Source: Phenylobacterium sp. (GTDB lineage: Bacteria > Pseudomonadota > Alphaproteobacteria > Caulobacterales > Caulobacteraceae). Taken from it: 64,000 nucleotides of DNA. Shown one piece after another: positions 37,813-48,559 of this stretch. Location: contig NZ_WGNY01000010.1 of NCBI RefSeq assembly GCF_016124325.1, forward strand, positions 32,388-96,387. The letters are read 5' to 3'. Numbering within the stretch: the first letter of the stretch is position 1; each line of letters begins with the position of its first letter. A program made the translations under genes and the position numbers. A model generated the notes under the pieces. It was not told the origin of the DNA and ran no database searches. It worked only from the letters and a program-made list of their open reading frames with translations.

Positions 37813-39867
37813 CTAGACGTCGAGGTCGGCGACGGCGAACTCGGCGTTCTCCTGGATGAACTGGAACCGGGCCTCGGGCTTGCGGCCCATCAGGCGCTCC
37901 ACCAGGTCCTCCACCAGTTCCTCGGCGCGGGGCAGGGTGACGCGCGCCAGGGTGCGCGTCCTGGGGTCCATGGTGGTTTCCTTGAGCTGGGCGGGCATCA
38001 TCTCGCCCAGGCCCTTGAACCGGCTGATCTCCGGCTTCTTGCCCTTGAATTCGGTGGACAGCAGTTCGTCGCGGTGGAGGTTGTCGCGGGCGTAGACCGC
38101 CTTGCCGCCGTGGCTGAGGCGGTAGAGGGGCGGCAGCGCCAGATAGAGCCGGCCCGAGCGGATCAGGTCGGGCATCGTCCGGTAGAAGAAGGTGATCAGC
38201 AGGCTGGCGATGTGGGCCCCGTCCACGTCGGCGTCCGTCATGATGATGATGCGGTCGTAGCGCAGGTCGTCGTCGCGGTACTTCGAGCCCATCTGGACGC
38301 CCAGCGCCAGCAGCAGGTCGGCCAGTTCCTTGTTGCCGCCGAACTTGTCGGTGGAAGCCGAGGCCACGTTCAGGATCTTGCCGCGCAGGGGCAGGATCGC
38401 CTGGTTGCGGCGGTCGCGGGCCTGCTTGGCCGAGCCGCCGGCCGAGTCGCCTTCCACCAGGAACAGCTCGGCGCCGTCCGTGGCTTGCCCCGAGCAGTCG
38501 GCCAGCTTGCCGGGCAGCCGCAGCTTGCGTGTCGCCGAGGCGCGGGCGACTTCCTTGTCGCGCCGGCGCTTCAGGCGCTCCTCGGCCCGCTCGATGACGA
38601 ACTCCAAGAGCGCGCTGGCGGCCTTGGGCTGGGCGGTCAGCCAGTGGTCAAACGGGTCGGCCAGCGCCTTTTCCACGAGCTTCTGGGCGTCGGACGACGA
38701 CAGCCGCTCCTTGGTCTGGCCCTGGAATTCGGGATTGGGGATGAACACGCTGACCAGGGCGCCCGCCTGGGCCAGCACGTCGTCGGCGGTGATCAGGCCG
38801 CCACGCTTCTCGCCGGTGAGCTCGGCGTACTGCTTGAGGCCGCGGGTCAGCACCGCGCGCAGCCCGCTCTCGTGCGTGCCGCCCTCGGGCGTCGGCACGG
38901 TGTTGCAGTAGGACTGCATGAAACTGTCGGCCTCGCCGAAGCCCGCCGGGGTCCAGGCGATGGCCCACTCCACCTTGCCGGTCTCTCCGGGGCGCTCGTA
39001 GCGGCCGGCGAAGGGCTCGGGCGTGACCACCGACAGGCCCTGCGTCCGCTCGGCCAGGAAATCCGCGAGCCCGTTCGGGAAGCGGAAGGTGGCCTCGGCG
39101 GGCGTCTGGTCGTGGATCCGCGACGGGTCGCATTTCCAGCGGATCTCGACGCCGCCGAAGAGGTAGGCCTTGGATCGGGCCATCCGGTAGAGGCGCGCCG
39201 GCTTGAAGGCCGCGTGCTCGCCGAAGATCACCGGATCGGGCGTGAAGCTGATCTGGGTGCCCTTCTTCCGGGTCGGCCCCAGCTTCTCGATCGAGCCCAG
39301 GGGCTTGCCGCGCGTGAAGGCCTGGCGCCACTCGAAGCCGTCCTTCCAGGCCGTCACCTCGACGCGTTCCGAAAGCGCGTTGACCACCGAGACGCCCACG
39401 CCGTGCAGGCCGCCCGAGGTCTCGTAGGCCTTGCCCGAGAACTTCCCGCCCGAGTGCAGGACGGTCATGATGACCTCCAGCGCCGACTTGCCGGGGTGCT
39501 TGGGGTGGGGATCGACCGGAATCCCCCGGCCGTCGTCCTTGACCGTAAGGGCGCCGTCGGCGTCGAGGCTCACCTCGATCACCTTGGCGTGGCCGGCGAC
39601 GGCCTCGTCCATGGCGTTGTCCAGCACCTCGGCGAAGAGGTGGTGCAGCGCCCGCTCGTCGGTGCCGCCGATGTACATGCCCGGCCGCTTGCGGACCGGT
39701 TCCAGTCCCTCGAGGACCTCGATGTCCTTGGCCGAATAGCCCGACGTCCTGGGCGGTTCCGGCGCGTCGGGGCGGGGCTCGTGACCGCCGGCCAGCGGCG
39801 CGGCGGGCGCCGGGTTCAGGGCGTCGTCGAACAGGTCGGGAGCAGGCTGGGCGGAGGACTTGGACAT
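37813..39867 (-). CDS. parE: DNA topoisomerase IV subunit B
   Basis: ATPase subunit of topoisomerase IV (684 residues), which unlinks daughter chromosomes. An N-terminal stretch of about 45 residues rich in Pro and acidic residues is disordered. The GHKL ATPase fold follows (DNAMDEA, DDGRGIPVD, TSGGLHGVGVSVVNAL). The TOPRIM domain has LVEGDSAGGSAKQAR and TDADVDGAH. The ATG at 39867 was preferred over a longer in-frame extension upstream (40041) because the latter adds arginine-rich sequence without family resemblance. Confidence 0.96.
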   Translation of the reverse strand: MSKSSAQPAPDLFDDALNPAPAAPLAGGHEPRPDAPEPPRTSGYSAKDIEVLEGLEPVRKRPGMYIGGTDERALHHLFAEVLDNAMDEAVAGHAKVIEVSLDADGALTVKDDGRGIPVDPHPKHPGKSALEVIMTVLHSGGKFSGKAYETSGGLHGVGVSVVNALSERVEVTAWKDGFEWRQAFTRGKPLGSIEKLGPTRKKGTQISFTPDPVIFGEHAAFKPARLYRMARSKAYLFGGVEIRWKCDPSRIHDQTPAEATFRFPNGLADFLAERTQGLSVVTPEPFAGRYERPGETGKVEWAIAWTPAGFGEADSFMQSYCNTVPTPEGGTHESGLRAVLTRGLKQYAELTGEKRGGLITADDVLAQAGALVSVFIPNPEFQGQTKERLSSSDAQKLVEKALADPFDHWLTAQPKAASALLEFVIERAEERLKRRRDKEVARASATRKLRLPGKLADCSGQATDGAELFLVEGDSAGGSAKQARDRRNQAILPLRGKILNVASASTDKFGGNKELADLLLALGVQMGSKYRDDDLRYDRIIIMTDADVDGAHIASLLITFFYRTMPDLIRSGRLYLALPPLYRLSHGGKAVYARDNLHRDELLSTEFKGKKPEISRFKGLGEMMPAQLKETTMDPRTRTLARVTLPRAEELVEDLVERLMGRKPEARFQFIQENAEFAVADLDV

Positions 39868-40124
39868 CTGTGCGAAGGGTGGTCCGATTCTGACCGGCCC
39901 GGTATGAATCGGCGGGCCGCACAAGGCAATGCGGCCATACCGCCGACGCCGATGTTGCGCCGGATTCCGGGCGCGGCGGCCCTCGGCCGCGCGGGGCGAC
40001 GGGGAGCCCGATTCACGTGCGGCGCGAGCGTCGGTCGCCATCCGGGCATCATGCGTTCGGCAGATGCGGGCGCCGTTCCGGTCGGGCGAGGGTCTGGCGA
40101 TAGCGAGACCAACCGGAGCGCACC

Positions 40125-40727
40125 ATGTCGAAGTTTTGGAAATTCGCCGCAGGCCTGGCGGGCGCGTGCGCGTTCTCCGTCGCCACCGGCGCGTCGGCGG
40201 CGACGTCGGTCGTCGGCGCGGTGCGCATCGAGATCACGAGCGCGGTCCCCGACGTCCTGCAGATCTTCGACGTCAAGGCGCTGGAGCTGGGCTCCCTGGA
40301 CAATGTCGCCTCGGCCGCCGAGGGGGCCTCCGCGAACGCCTTCAGCAGCGGGTACTCCACGTCGCCGGACGATGCGATCGACGCGTTCGACGGGTCGCCC
40401 TACTTCTCCGCGGGTGGGGACAGCTCGGAGATGCTGACGATTGTGTTGGCCAGGACCGCGACGCTCTCCAATCTCAGCATCAAGGGCCGCGACAACTGTT
40501 GCCGCGATCGCGACTTCTGGAACGTCAGCATCTTTGGCGCGGGGAACGCCTTGCTGTTCAGCGGCCAGCTCGATGCGCGCGAGACCGAGGGCTCCATCGC
40601 CAGGGTGGATTTCGACGCGCCGGTCGCGGGCGTTCCCGAACCGGCGACCTGGGCGATGTTGATCGTGGGGTTCGGCGCGGCCGGCGGCGCGATCCGGTCG
40701 CGTCGCCGCCAGATGGCCTCGGCCTGA
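40125..40727 (+). CDS. PEPxxWA-CTERM surface protein with an F5/8-type fold
   Basis: A 200-residue exported protein. The signal peptide ends near A26 (ATGASAATS). The middle contains SYNGxxxxxx-like segments of a galactose-binding beta sandwich: DDAIDAFDGSPYFS and the strand NLSIKGRDNCCRDRDFW, a pattern like the DCC motif of coagulation-factor-5/8 (discoidin) domains. The C-terminus is a sorting signal, PEPATWAMLIVGFGAAGG, followed by RSRRR, for removal by an exosortase-type protease. Binding of a polysaccharide or cell-surface sugar is inferred. No exosortase gene is in the window. Confidence 0.88.
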   Translation: MSKFWKFAAGLAGACAFSVATGASAATSVVGAVRIEITSAVPDVLQIFDVKALELGSLDNVASAAEGASANAFSSGYSTSPDDAIDAFDGSPYFSAGGDSSEMLTIVLARTATLSNLSIKGRDNCCRDRDFWNVSIFGAGNALLFSGQLDARETEGSIARVDFDAPVAGVPEPATWAMLIVGFGAAGGAIRSRRRQMASA

Positions 40728-40755
40728 GGCTCCGAACCTCTGAGGATCGCGCCCT

Positions 40756-40785
40756 CCCGGATCGGGCAATTCCACTCGATCCGGG
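40756..40785. repeat. Inverted repeat between the sorting-signal gene and the esterase gene
   Basis: CCCGGATCG (40756-40764), 12-bp spacer, CGATCCGGG (40777-40785), a perfect 9-bp stem with flanking CTT/AAGG symmetry. It lies 28 bp after the stop at 40727 and 43 bp before the GTG at 40829. There is no T-run. It could be an operator for the esterase or a weak terminator. Confidence 0.4.
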
Positions 40786-40828
40786 AAGGTTCTAGGCTCT
40801 CGGCGCGTTTCGCGAGGGGGGCGGCGAC

Positions 40829-41740
40829 GTGAGCACCTGGAAGGATCCGCAGATCGCCGGCGTTCGGGCGTTGCTGGCCGCGCGACGGCCCGATCCCGAT
40901 GCGCCGCCGCCCAGCGCGGCGCAGCGGCGGGCGGCCATGGACGCCGTGGGCGAGGCGGCCGCCCTGCCGGAAGGCTGTCGCCACGAACCCTGCCGGGTGG
41001 GCGGGATCAAGGCCGAGCGGGTGATCCCGAAGACGGCGCGTCCCGGCCGCACGATCCTCTACGTCCACGGCGGGGCCTACACCGCGGGCAGCCCGCGCAG
41101 CCACCGGCCGATGGTGGCCCGGATCGCCGAGGCGGCCCACGCCACGGCGGTGGCGATCGACTACCGGCTGGGGCCTGAGCACCGGTTCCCCGCGGCGGTC
41201 GAGGATGCGGTGGCGGCCTACCGCGGCCTGCTCGACGAGGGCGCGGAGCCGGGAAGCCTGATCGTGGCGGGCGATTCCGCCGGCGGTGGGCTGGCGCTCG
41301 CGCTCGCCCTCGCGCTGAAGGGGGAGGGCCTGCCGCAGCCGGCCGGCTACTTCGTCATCAGCCCCTGGGCCGACCTGACCCAGGGCGGCGCCAGCTACCG
41401 GACCAAGGCCGAGACCGACCCGACGATCTCGAAGGAGGGGCTCGATCAGAACGCGCGCGACTATCTGGGCGGGCTGGACCCGCGCGACCCGCTGGCCTCG
41501 CCGGTGTTCGGCGATTTCGAGGGCGTGGCGCCCGTCCTGATCCAGACGGGATCCGAGGAGACGCTGCTCAGCGACAGCATCACCATGGCCGACGTGCTGG
41601 CCCACGCCCGAGTCGAGGTGCGCCTGGAGGTGTGGCCCGAGATGATCCACGTCTTCCAGGCCTGGGGCGCCATCCTGCACGCCGCGCGGCGGGCGATCGG
41701 CCTGGCCGGCGCCTGGATGGACGGCCGTTTCGAGCGCTGA
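40829..41740 (+). CDS. Alpha/beta hydrolase, hormone-sensitive lipase (family IV) esterase
   Basis: A 303-residue carboxylesterase. It has the HGGA oxyanion motif (YVHGGAYTAG), the nucleophile GDSAGGG, the acid near ETLLSD and the catalytic histidine in EMIHVFQ. These four define the HSL group, which acts on short to medium acyl esters. No signal peptide is seen, so it is cytoplasmic. The GTG start has the weak upstream GAGGGGGGCGG as ribosome site. Confidence 0.93.
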   Translation: MSTWKDPQIAGVRALLAARRPDPDAPPPSAAQRRAAMDAVGEAAALPEGCRHEPCRVGGIKAERVIPKTARPGRTILYVHGGAYTAGSPRSHRPMVARIAEAAHATAVAIDYRLGPEHRFPAAVEDAVAAYRGLLDEGAEPGSLIVAGDSAGGGLALALALALKGEGLPQPAGYFVISPWADLTQGGASYRTKAETDPTISKEGLDQNARDYLGGLDPRDPLASPVFGDFEGVAPVLIQTGSEETLLSDSITMADVLAHARVEVRLEVWPEMIHVFQAWGAILHAARRAIGLAGAWMDGRFER

Positions 41741-41844
41741 CAGGGCAGTTTTTCGAAGAAGGGGTTGCCGGAACGCCGTTTCGTGGCAGAGTTCGAAGTG
41801 AGGACGAACCCGCGCAAGTCGGGACGTTTAGGGAGATAGTGAAG

Positions 41845-42063
41845 ATGCCGCATTCGACCGTGCGTGATCGGTCCGGCGTCCGGTTTCCGCCGGAACTGGC
41901 GAATATCGTCGGCACCTCCGGCGCCATCCTGGCCGTCGTGGCGCTGGGGTCCGGGATTGTCGCCGTCCTGCCGAACCCCGACACCTGGCAGACCGCGGCG
42001 GCCTATCTTGGCCCGGCGGGCCTCGCGTTCGCCGCCTACTGGTGGGTCGCCCAGAAGCTCTGA
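41845..42063 (+). CDS. Small membrane protein, two helices
   Basis: A 72-residue protein after ATG 41845, with GGGAGA as ribosome site 8 bp away. Helices cover about 21-43 (NIVGTSGAILAVVALGSGIV) and 50-68 (AAAYLGPAGLAFAAYWWVA). The N-terminus is short and basic. The family is not recognised. The clean ribosome site and hydrophobic pattern support coding. Confidence 0.65.
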   Translation: MPHSTVRDRSGVRFPPELANIVGTSGAILAVVALGSGIVAVLPNPDTWQTAAAYLGPAGLAFAAYWWVAQKL

Positions 42064-42086
42064 GCCTCGGGCGCCCACCGTGGCGC

Positions 42087-44021
42087 CTACTTCAGCGGAT
42101 CGTAGATCTTCGTCAGCAGGTCGGGCTTGCCCGCCAGCCGTTGAAGTCGCGGGTAGCGCAGGCCGCCGTGGTAGTCGACCGCCACCGTGCGGAAGTGGTC
42201 GTCGTCCTTGACGATCAGGGTGATCGGGCCCCCGCCGTCCTTGGCCGCGGTGATCGCTTCCTTCAGCCGCCCGGCGTCGTAGGCGATGCCGTTCACGGCC
42301 ATGATCTTGTCGCCGACGGTCAGGCCGGCCTTGTACGCCGGGCCATCCCACAGCACCCCCGTCAGGGCGCCTTCGCGGTTCAGGGCGAACCCGATGGAAT
42401 AGGTGAGGTCCACCGTCTTGCGGCCGGCCTCGTAGTCCTTCCAGTAGTCGGTAGGCTTGTCGGTGTAGACCAGCTCGTAGCCGCCGCGGGTGAGGCCATC
42501 CAGCGGGAACTTCGGCGCCACCTCGCGCAGCCGTTCGGTCAGGAAACCGGCCCAGTCGTAGGGCATAACGTCGTTCAGGCCCTTCACGACGTCGTCGAAG
42601 GTGTAGACGAGGGGCTGCTTCCACGCCCCGTCGTTCACGCCGAAGAAGGCGCGGGCGAAGTCGTCGAGCGACTTCTTGCCGTTCGTCTTCTCGCGGATCA
42701 GCGTGTCGGCGTCGAGCCAGACGAGCTGGCCTTCGGAATAGTAGTCCTCGCTGCGTTGCCAGCTGGTCCAGGGGATCGGGCGGCGGCCGGCGATGATCGG
42801 GTCGTTGGTGGTGTCTTCCACCGAGCGCCACTGGCGCCCGGGCCGGCCCTCGGAATAGGCGGCGGCGGTCATGGCCAGGGCGTCGAGGGTCTGCTGCTTG
42901 GTCACGAGGCCCGAGCGGACGCCCAGCACGTAGCCCCAGTACTGGTCCTGGCCCTCGTAGACCCAGAGCAGGCTGTCGCGCATGGGGACGTTGTAGTTGG
43001 GCGTCCAGAGGTCGGCCGGCCGGCGGTACTTGCCGTCCCAGGAATGGTTGTACTCGTGCGGCAGCAGGTTGCGATTGGGCGCGTCGAGGTCCCACTCGGT
43101 GAAGTACTCGGGGTCGGTGCCGTTCTCGCTCGACCGATGATGCTCCAGCCCGATCCCGCCCATGCGGCTCGTGAGCGCCAGCAGGAAGTCGTAGTGGTCG
43201 TAGTGGCGCGCGCCATAGAGCTTGTCGGCCTGGCGCACCAGCTCGCGGTGCTTCTCGATCTGGTCGGGCTTGGCGTCGAGCAGCTCGGGCCGGTCGGCGA
43301 CGATGTTCAGGCGCACGGGCGACTTGCCGCTGGTGTCCAGGTCGAAGCGCTTGAAATAGCGGCCCGCGAACATGGGCGAATCCAGGAAGGTGTCGAAGTC
43401 GACGGGCTTGAAGGTGACGAGCCCGCCCTCCTGGCTGGCGGTCTCCAGCGCCGTGCCATAGCCCCAGCCGTCGGGGAGGCGGATCGAGGCCTCCACCGGG
43501 ATGCGGCGGGTGAAGTAGCCGGCCGGATACATCGCCAGCGCGATCCACTGGGCGTTCAGCATCTCGGGCGTCATCACGATCCGCCCGTGGTCGCGGGTCG
43601 TGGGCGACAGGTATTGGAACTCCACCTCCAGGCTGGTCGCACCTTCAGGCGGGGTGACGTGGAAGCCGAACACCTGCACCGGATCGCGCTTCCAGGGCAG
43701 CGGCTTGCCGTCGGCGCGGATCACGAGGCCGGCGATGTCGTAGATCGGATTGCGCGGCGAATGCCCGCCCGGCACCCACTGCGGATAGAGCAGGACCACC
43801 GGGCCGGGGCCGGCCAGGGGGATCGTCTCCTTCACGCGGAAGATGCGGCGCTCCAGGTCGGTGGCGTCCACCTGCACCTTCAGCACGCCGGGGTAGGCGA
43901 CATCCTGCGGCGCCGGGATCGCCGGCGGCATGGGGAGCGGCTGCGGTCCGTCGGAGGTCTGGGCGGCCAGCGGCGAACCGAGAGCCAGGGCGGCGGCGAA
44001 GGCGAACAGCGCAGATTTCAC
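42087..44021 (-). CDS. M61-family metallopeptidase with PDZ domain
   Basis: A 644-residue exported glycyl-aminopeptidase-like enzyme. The signal peptide is about 1-20 (ALGSPLAAQ). The zinc motif is HEYNHSWDGKYRR (about residue 321), and the third ligand lies downstream in LWVYEGQDQYWG. A C-terminal PDZ domain (about 535-625) contains WDGPAYKAGLTVGDKIMAVNG. M61 enzymes in the periplasm release N-terminal residues from peptides, and PDZ can bind the substrate C-terminus. A promoter candidate is at 44055-44084. Confidence 0.93.
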   Translation of the reverse strand: MKSALFAFAAALALGSPLAAQTSDGPQPLPMPPAIPAPQDVAYPGVLKVQVDATDLERRIFRVKETIPLAGPGPVVLLYPQWVPGGHSPRNPIYDIAGLVIRADGKPLPWKRDPVQVFGFHVTPPEGATSLEVEFQYLSPTTRDHGRIVMTPEMLNAQWIALAMYPAGYFTRRIPVEASIRLPDGWGYGTALETASQEGGLVTFKPVDFDTFLDSPMFAGRYFKRFDLDTSGKSPVRLNIVADRPELLDAKPDQIEKHRELVRQADKLYGARHYDHYDFLLALTSRMGGIGLEHHRSSENGTDPEYFTEWDLDAPNRNLLPHEYNHSWDGKYRRPADLWTPNYNVPMRDSLLWVYEGQDQYWGYVLGVRSGLVTKQQTLDALAMTAAAYSEGRPGRQWRSVEDTTNDPIIAGRRPIPWTSWQRSEDYYSEGQLVWLDADTLIREKTNGKKSLDDFARAFFGVNDGAWKQPLVYTFDDVVKGLNDVMPYDWAGFLTERLREVAPKFPLDGLTRGGYELVYTDKPTDYWKDYEAGRKTVDLTYSIGFALNREGALTGVLWDGPAYKAGLTVGDKIMAVNGIAYDAGRLKEAITAAKDGGGPITLIVKDDDHFRTVAVDYHGGLRYPRLQRLAGKPDLLTKIYDPLK

Positions 44022-44054
44022 GGGCGACCACTTCCATGTCAGGGGAATGGAGCC

Positions 44055-44084
44055 GTTCTAGAGCGGGTCGGTCGCCGAGCTCAA
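44055..44084 (-). promoter_or_regulatory. Candidate promoter of the M61 peptidase
   Basis: Minus strand TTGAGC (44079-44084), 18 bp, TAGAAC (44055-44060). The CTAGAAC part matches the Caulobacter-type cTANAwC -10. It lies 34-63 bp upstream of ATG 44021 and overlaps the stop codon region of the small gene upstream. Confidence 0.45.
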
Positions 44085-44323
44085 CCGCCGCTCGCAGCAT
44101 CCTTCGGCTCGCCCGGCGCGGCGGCTTCGTCCTCCTCGCTCTCGACGGCCTCGATCGGAGGGCGCTTGGGCGGATCGAACGCCTGGCCGAAGCCCAGAAG
44201 GATCATGGCGAGCCCGGCGGTCCCGCGCGCGCTGCGCCCATGACGGCGGCCGAACCACGCGGCCGCGGGGGCCAGGATGGCCAGCGCCGCAAACGCGAGG
44301 AGGTAGCCGAGCCAGTCGCCCAT
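44081..44323 (-). CDS. Small membrane protein with acidic tail
   Basis: An 80-residue protein. A first helix is WLGYLLAFAALAILAPAAAWF (about 4-24), followed by a basic GRRHGRSARG turn and a second helix (GTAGLAMILLGFGQAF). The C-terminal third is acidic and proline-rich (EAVESEEDEAAAPGEP). The family is not recognised. It lies between glnA and the M61 gene; the glnA terminator at 44354-44383 separates it from glnA. Confidence 0.65.
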   Translation of the reverse strand: MGDWLGYLLAFAALAILAPAAAWFGRRHGRSARGTAGLAMILLGFGQAFDPPKRPPIEAVESEEDEAAAPGEPKDAASGG

Positions 44324-44353
44324 GCCGTCAAGGTGGGGCCGGGCCTCGCCAAT

Positions 44354-44383
44354 GAAAAGGGCCGCGGATTCCTCCGCGGCCCT
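44354..44383 (-). terminator. Rho-independent terminator of glnA
   Basis: A perfect 11-bp stem, AGGGCCGCGGA (44358-44368) with TCCGCGGCCCT (44373-44383), around a four-base loop. On the minus strand it is followed by TTTTCATT (44350-44357). It lies 23 bp beyond the glnA stop, the right place to end the glnB-glnA transcript. Confidence 0.85.
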
Positions 44384-44388
44384 CCAGG

Positions 44389-44405
44389 GTCTCAGACGTC
44401 TGAGA

Positions 44406-44406
<1 letters not shown>
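44389..44406. repeat. Perfect 18-bp palindrome at the glnA stop codon
   Basis: GTCTCAGACGTCTGAGAC reads the same on both strands. Its last base is the first base of the TAG stop on the minus strand. It sits just upstream of the terminator stem, so the 3' end may fold as two hairpins in series. No protein-binding role can be asserted. Confidence 0.7.
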
Positions 44407-45815
<1,409 letters not shown>

Positions 45816-45852
45816 GGTTCTAATCCCCTTTTCGCAGTCTCATTAGCGTCGG

Positions 45853-46320
<468 letters not shown>

Positions 46321-46333
46321 CTAGAGGGACGCC

Positions 46334-46349
46334 TGAAAAATGGGCGCCA
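46334..46349 (-). promoter_or_regulatory. Degenerate sigma-54 promoter candidate for glnB-glnA
   Basis: Minus strand TGGCGC-CCATT-TTTCA, compared with the consensus TGGCAC-N5-TTGCA. The -24 GG is kept, but the -12 GC is TC, a position that is normally invariant. It lies about 143 bp upstream of the glnB start. glnBA is NtrC-controlled in related bacteria, which makes the site worth a test. The mismatch keeps confidence low. Confidence 0.2.
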
Positions 46350-46442
46350 AGTGATCAATTTGCGATCAGGTGCGAAATCGGCCCAGGACGGCTGCTTCCG
46401 CATCGAGGATCGTCAGGAAACCGCACGGGAGGCGGCTGCAGG

Positions 46443-47984
46443 ATGGACGAACGGACCCCGGTGCTTATCGGAGCGGGCCAATTCACGTACCGGGGCGACC
46501 CGGCGGCGTCGCCGTCTCCCACCGCGTTGCTGAAGATTGCAGCGGAACGCGCCGCCGACGACGCGGGAATCGGCGCCGCGGGCCTCGCGGCGATCGACAC
46601 CTTGGCCGTCGTGGGCTTCACGATCGACGCGCCAGGGTCCCGGCGGGGCGCCATCCCGCACGCCAGCAACCCGCCGGAAAGCCTCGCTCGACGGATCGGC
46701 GCGGCGCCCCGATGGAGCGTCTACACGGCGATGGGCGGGAACACGCCGCAATATGTGATCAACACCCTGGCCGAGCGCGTGGCTCGGGGCGAAACCGAGC
46801 TGGCCTTGACGGTCGGCGCGGAGTTCCTCGGTTCGGCGATGAAGCGGCTGGGCAAGGGCCTCGGCTTCGACGACTGGAAGGCCGCCGAGGACGAGACGCT
46901 CGATCCGCCCAAGACGATCGGCGACCCGCGCCCCGGCGTCACGCCCTACGAGGCGCGGCACGGCCTGGACCGGCCCATCAACATCTATCCGCTGTTCGAG
47001 AACGCGCTCCGGGCCCGCGACGGCCGCTCGATCCCCGACCACCAGGCGCGCTTGGGCAAGCTGTTCGCCGCCTTCACCGCCGAGGCCGCGCGGAATCCCG
47101 AGGCCTGGTTCCCGATCCAGCGCTCGGCGGAGGAACTGGTCACGGTCTCCGAGAAGAACCGGATGATCGGCTTTCCCTATCCCAAGCTGCTGAACGCGAT
47201 CATGGAGGTCGACCAGTCGGCCGGGGTGATCGTGGCCAGCGCGGCCAAGGCCCGGGCCCTGGGCGTGCCCGAGGACAAGTGGGTCTACCTGCACGGCTGC
47301 GCCGACGCGGCCGACCTGTGGCATCCGCTCGACCGCCAGAACTTCCACTCCAGCCCGGCGATGCGCCTGACCGGCAAGCGGGCGCTGGAGATGGCGGGCG
47401 TGTCGCTCGACGACATCGCGCTGTTCGACCTCTACTCCTGCTTCCCCGTGGCGGTGGAGATCGGCGCCGAGGAACTGGGCCTGTCGCTGGACGACCCGCG
47501 CGGTCTGACGGTCACGGGCGGCCTGCCGTACGCCGGCGGCCCCGGGAACAATTACGTCATGCACTCGGTGGCTGCGATGATGCAGCGCCTGCGGGCCAAG
47601 CCGGGGGCGTTCGGCCTGGCGACCGGCAACGGCTGGTACCTGACCAAGCAGTCGACCGGCGTCTATTCCACCCGGGCGCCGGACAGGCCGTTCGAACGCG
47701 AGGACCCGGCGGTGATCCAGCGCGAGATCGACGCCCTGCCGCATCCGGACATCATCGAAACGCCGCAAGGCCCGGCCAAGATCGAAACCTACACCGTGGC
47801 CCACAAGCGGGAGGGACCCTTCGTGGCGATCGTGATCGGACGGGATGCGAACGGGCGGCGTTTCTGCGCCAACACGCCGGGCGATCCTGGCCTCTTGACC
47901 GCGATGGAGGCCTCGGAGCAGGTGGGTCGGCCCGGATCGGTCGGCCAGTCGGCCGACGGGCTCAACATCTTCACGCCGGACTGA
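46443..47984 (+). CDS. Thiolase-superfamily protein lacking the usual catalytic cysteine (TLP1-like)
   Basis: A 513-residue thiolase fold annotated in databases as acetyl-CoA acetyltransferase. The N-terminal half should have the nucleophile cysteine in a CxS-type motif; here that position reads YTAMGGNTPQYV, with no cysteine. The later segments LTVTGGLPYAGGPGNNYV and ATGNGWYLTKQS correspond to the C-terminal thiolase loops. A final ~100-residue extension (from about 410) has beta-rich sequence ending LNIFTPD. This layout resembles thiolase-like protein type 1 of mycobacteria, which does not show thiolase activity. Its true role is unknown. Divergent from glnB. Confidence 0.82.
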   Translation: MDERTPVLIGAGQFTYRGDPAASPSPTALLKIAAERAADDAGIGAAGLAAIDTLAVVGFTIDAPGSRRGAIPHASNPPESLARRIGAAPRWSVYTAMGGNTPQYVINTLAERVARGETELALTVGAEFLGSAMKRLGKGLGFDDWKAAEDETLDPPKTIGDPRPGVTPYEARHGLDRPINIYPLFENALRARDGRSIPDHQARLGKLFAAFTAEAARNPEAWFPIQRSAEELVTVSEKNRMIGFPYPKLLNAIMEVDQSAGVIVASAAKARALGVPEDKWVYLHGCADAADLWHPLDRQNFHSSPAMRLTGKRALEMAGVSLDDIALFDLYSCFPVAVEIGAEELGLSLDDPRGLTVTGGLPYAGGPGNNYVMHSVAAMMQRLRAKPGAFGLATGNGWYLTKQSTGVYSTRAPDRPFEREDPAVIQREIDALPHPDIIETPQGPAKIETYTVAHKREGPFVAIVIGRDANGRRFCANTPGDPGLLTAMEASEQVGRPGSVGQSADGLNIFTPD

Positions 47985-47989
47985 CTCAC

Positions 47990-48559
47990 ATGCCGCGCCT
48001 CTACATGATCCGTCACGGACGGCCCGCCTCGACGTGGGGCGGCCACGACGACGATCCGGGTCTCGACGAGACGGGGCGCGGCCAGGCCGTCGCGGCGCGC
48101 GACTGGCTCTTGTCGCGGCCGGCGGACGAGCGTCCCCGACTCGTCGTGAGCTCGCCGCTTCGCCGCTGCCGCGAGACGGCGCAGCCGACGGCGGAGGCCC
48201 TCGGCGTCGAGGCCGTGGTCGATCCGATGGTCGGCGAGATCCCCACGCCCAAGGCGCTGAGCGCCGAGGCGCGGCCGGGGTGGCTGCGGCAGGCCTTCCA
48301 GGGCACGTGGGCGGCGATCGAGGGCGACCTGGACTACGACGCCTGGCGCGGCGACATCGTCCGTTCGCTGCTGGCCCGCGGCGATACGGCGGTGTTCTCG
48401 CACTATGTGGCGATCAATGGGGTGGTCTCGAAGCTGCTCGGCGACGAGCGGGTGCTGGCCTTCCGGCCCGACCATTGCTCGATCACGGTGCTGGAGACCG
48501 ACGGGCGCGAGCTTCGGCTCGTGTCCAAGGGGGCCGAGGCGTCAACGGGGGTCCTTTGA
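47990..48559 (+). CDS. Histidine phosphatase family protein
   Basis: A 189-residue phosphatase of the phosphoglycerate-mutase-like fold. The catalytic His is in MIRHGRP at residues 6-10, arginine in SSPLRRCRET, and the second histidine in VFSHYVAIN. The length fits SixA/CobC-type enzymes. The substrate is unknown. It follows the thiolase-like gene by 5 bp and overlaps the start of the NAD(P)HX repair gene by 4 bp (TTGA). Confidence 0.85.
   Translation: MPRLYMIRHGRPASTWGGHDDDPGLDETGRGQAVAARDWLLSRPADERPRLVVSSPLRRCRETAQPTAEALGVEAVVDPMVGEIPTPKALSAEARPGWLRQAFQGTWAAIEGDLDYDAWRGDIVRSLLARGDTAVFSHYVAINGVVSKLLGDERVLAFRPDHCSITVLETDGRELRLVSKGAEASTGVL

Noticed and set aside
42070..42087. GGCGCC-CACCGT-GGCGCC as a terminator between the small membrane protein and M61 genes
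   Set aside because: Each arm is self-complementary and there is no T-run; it may be chance in GC-rich DNA.
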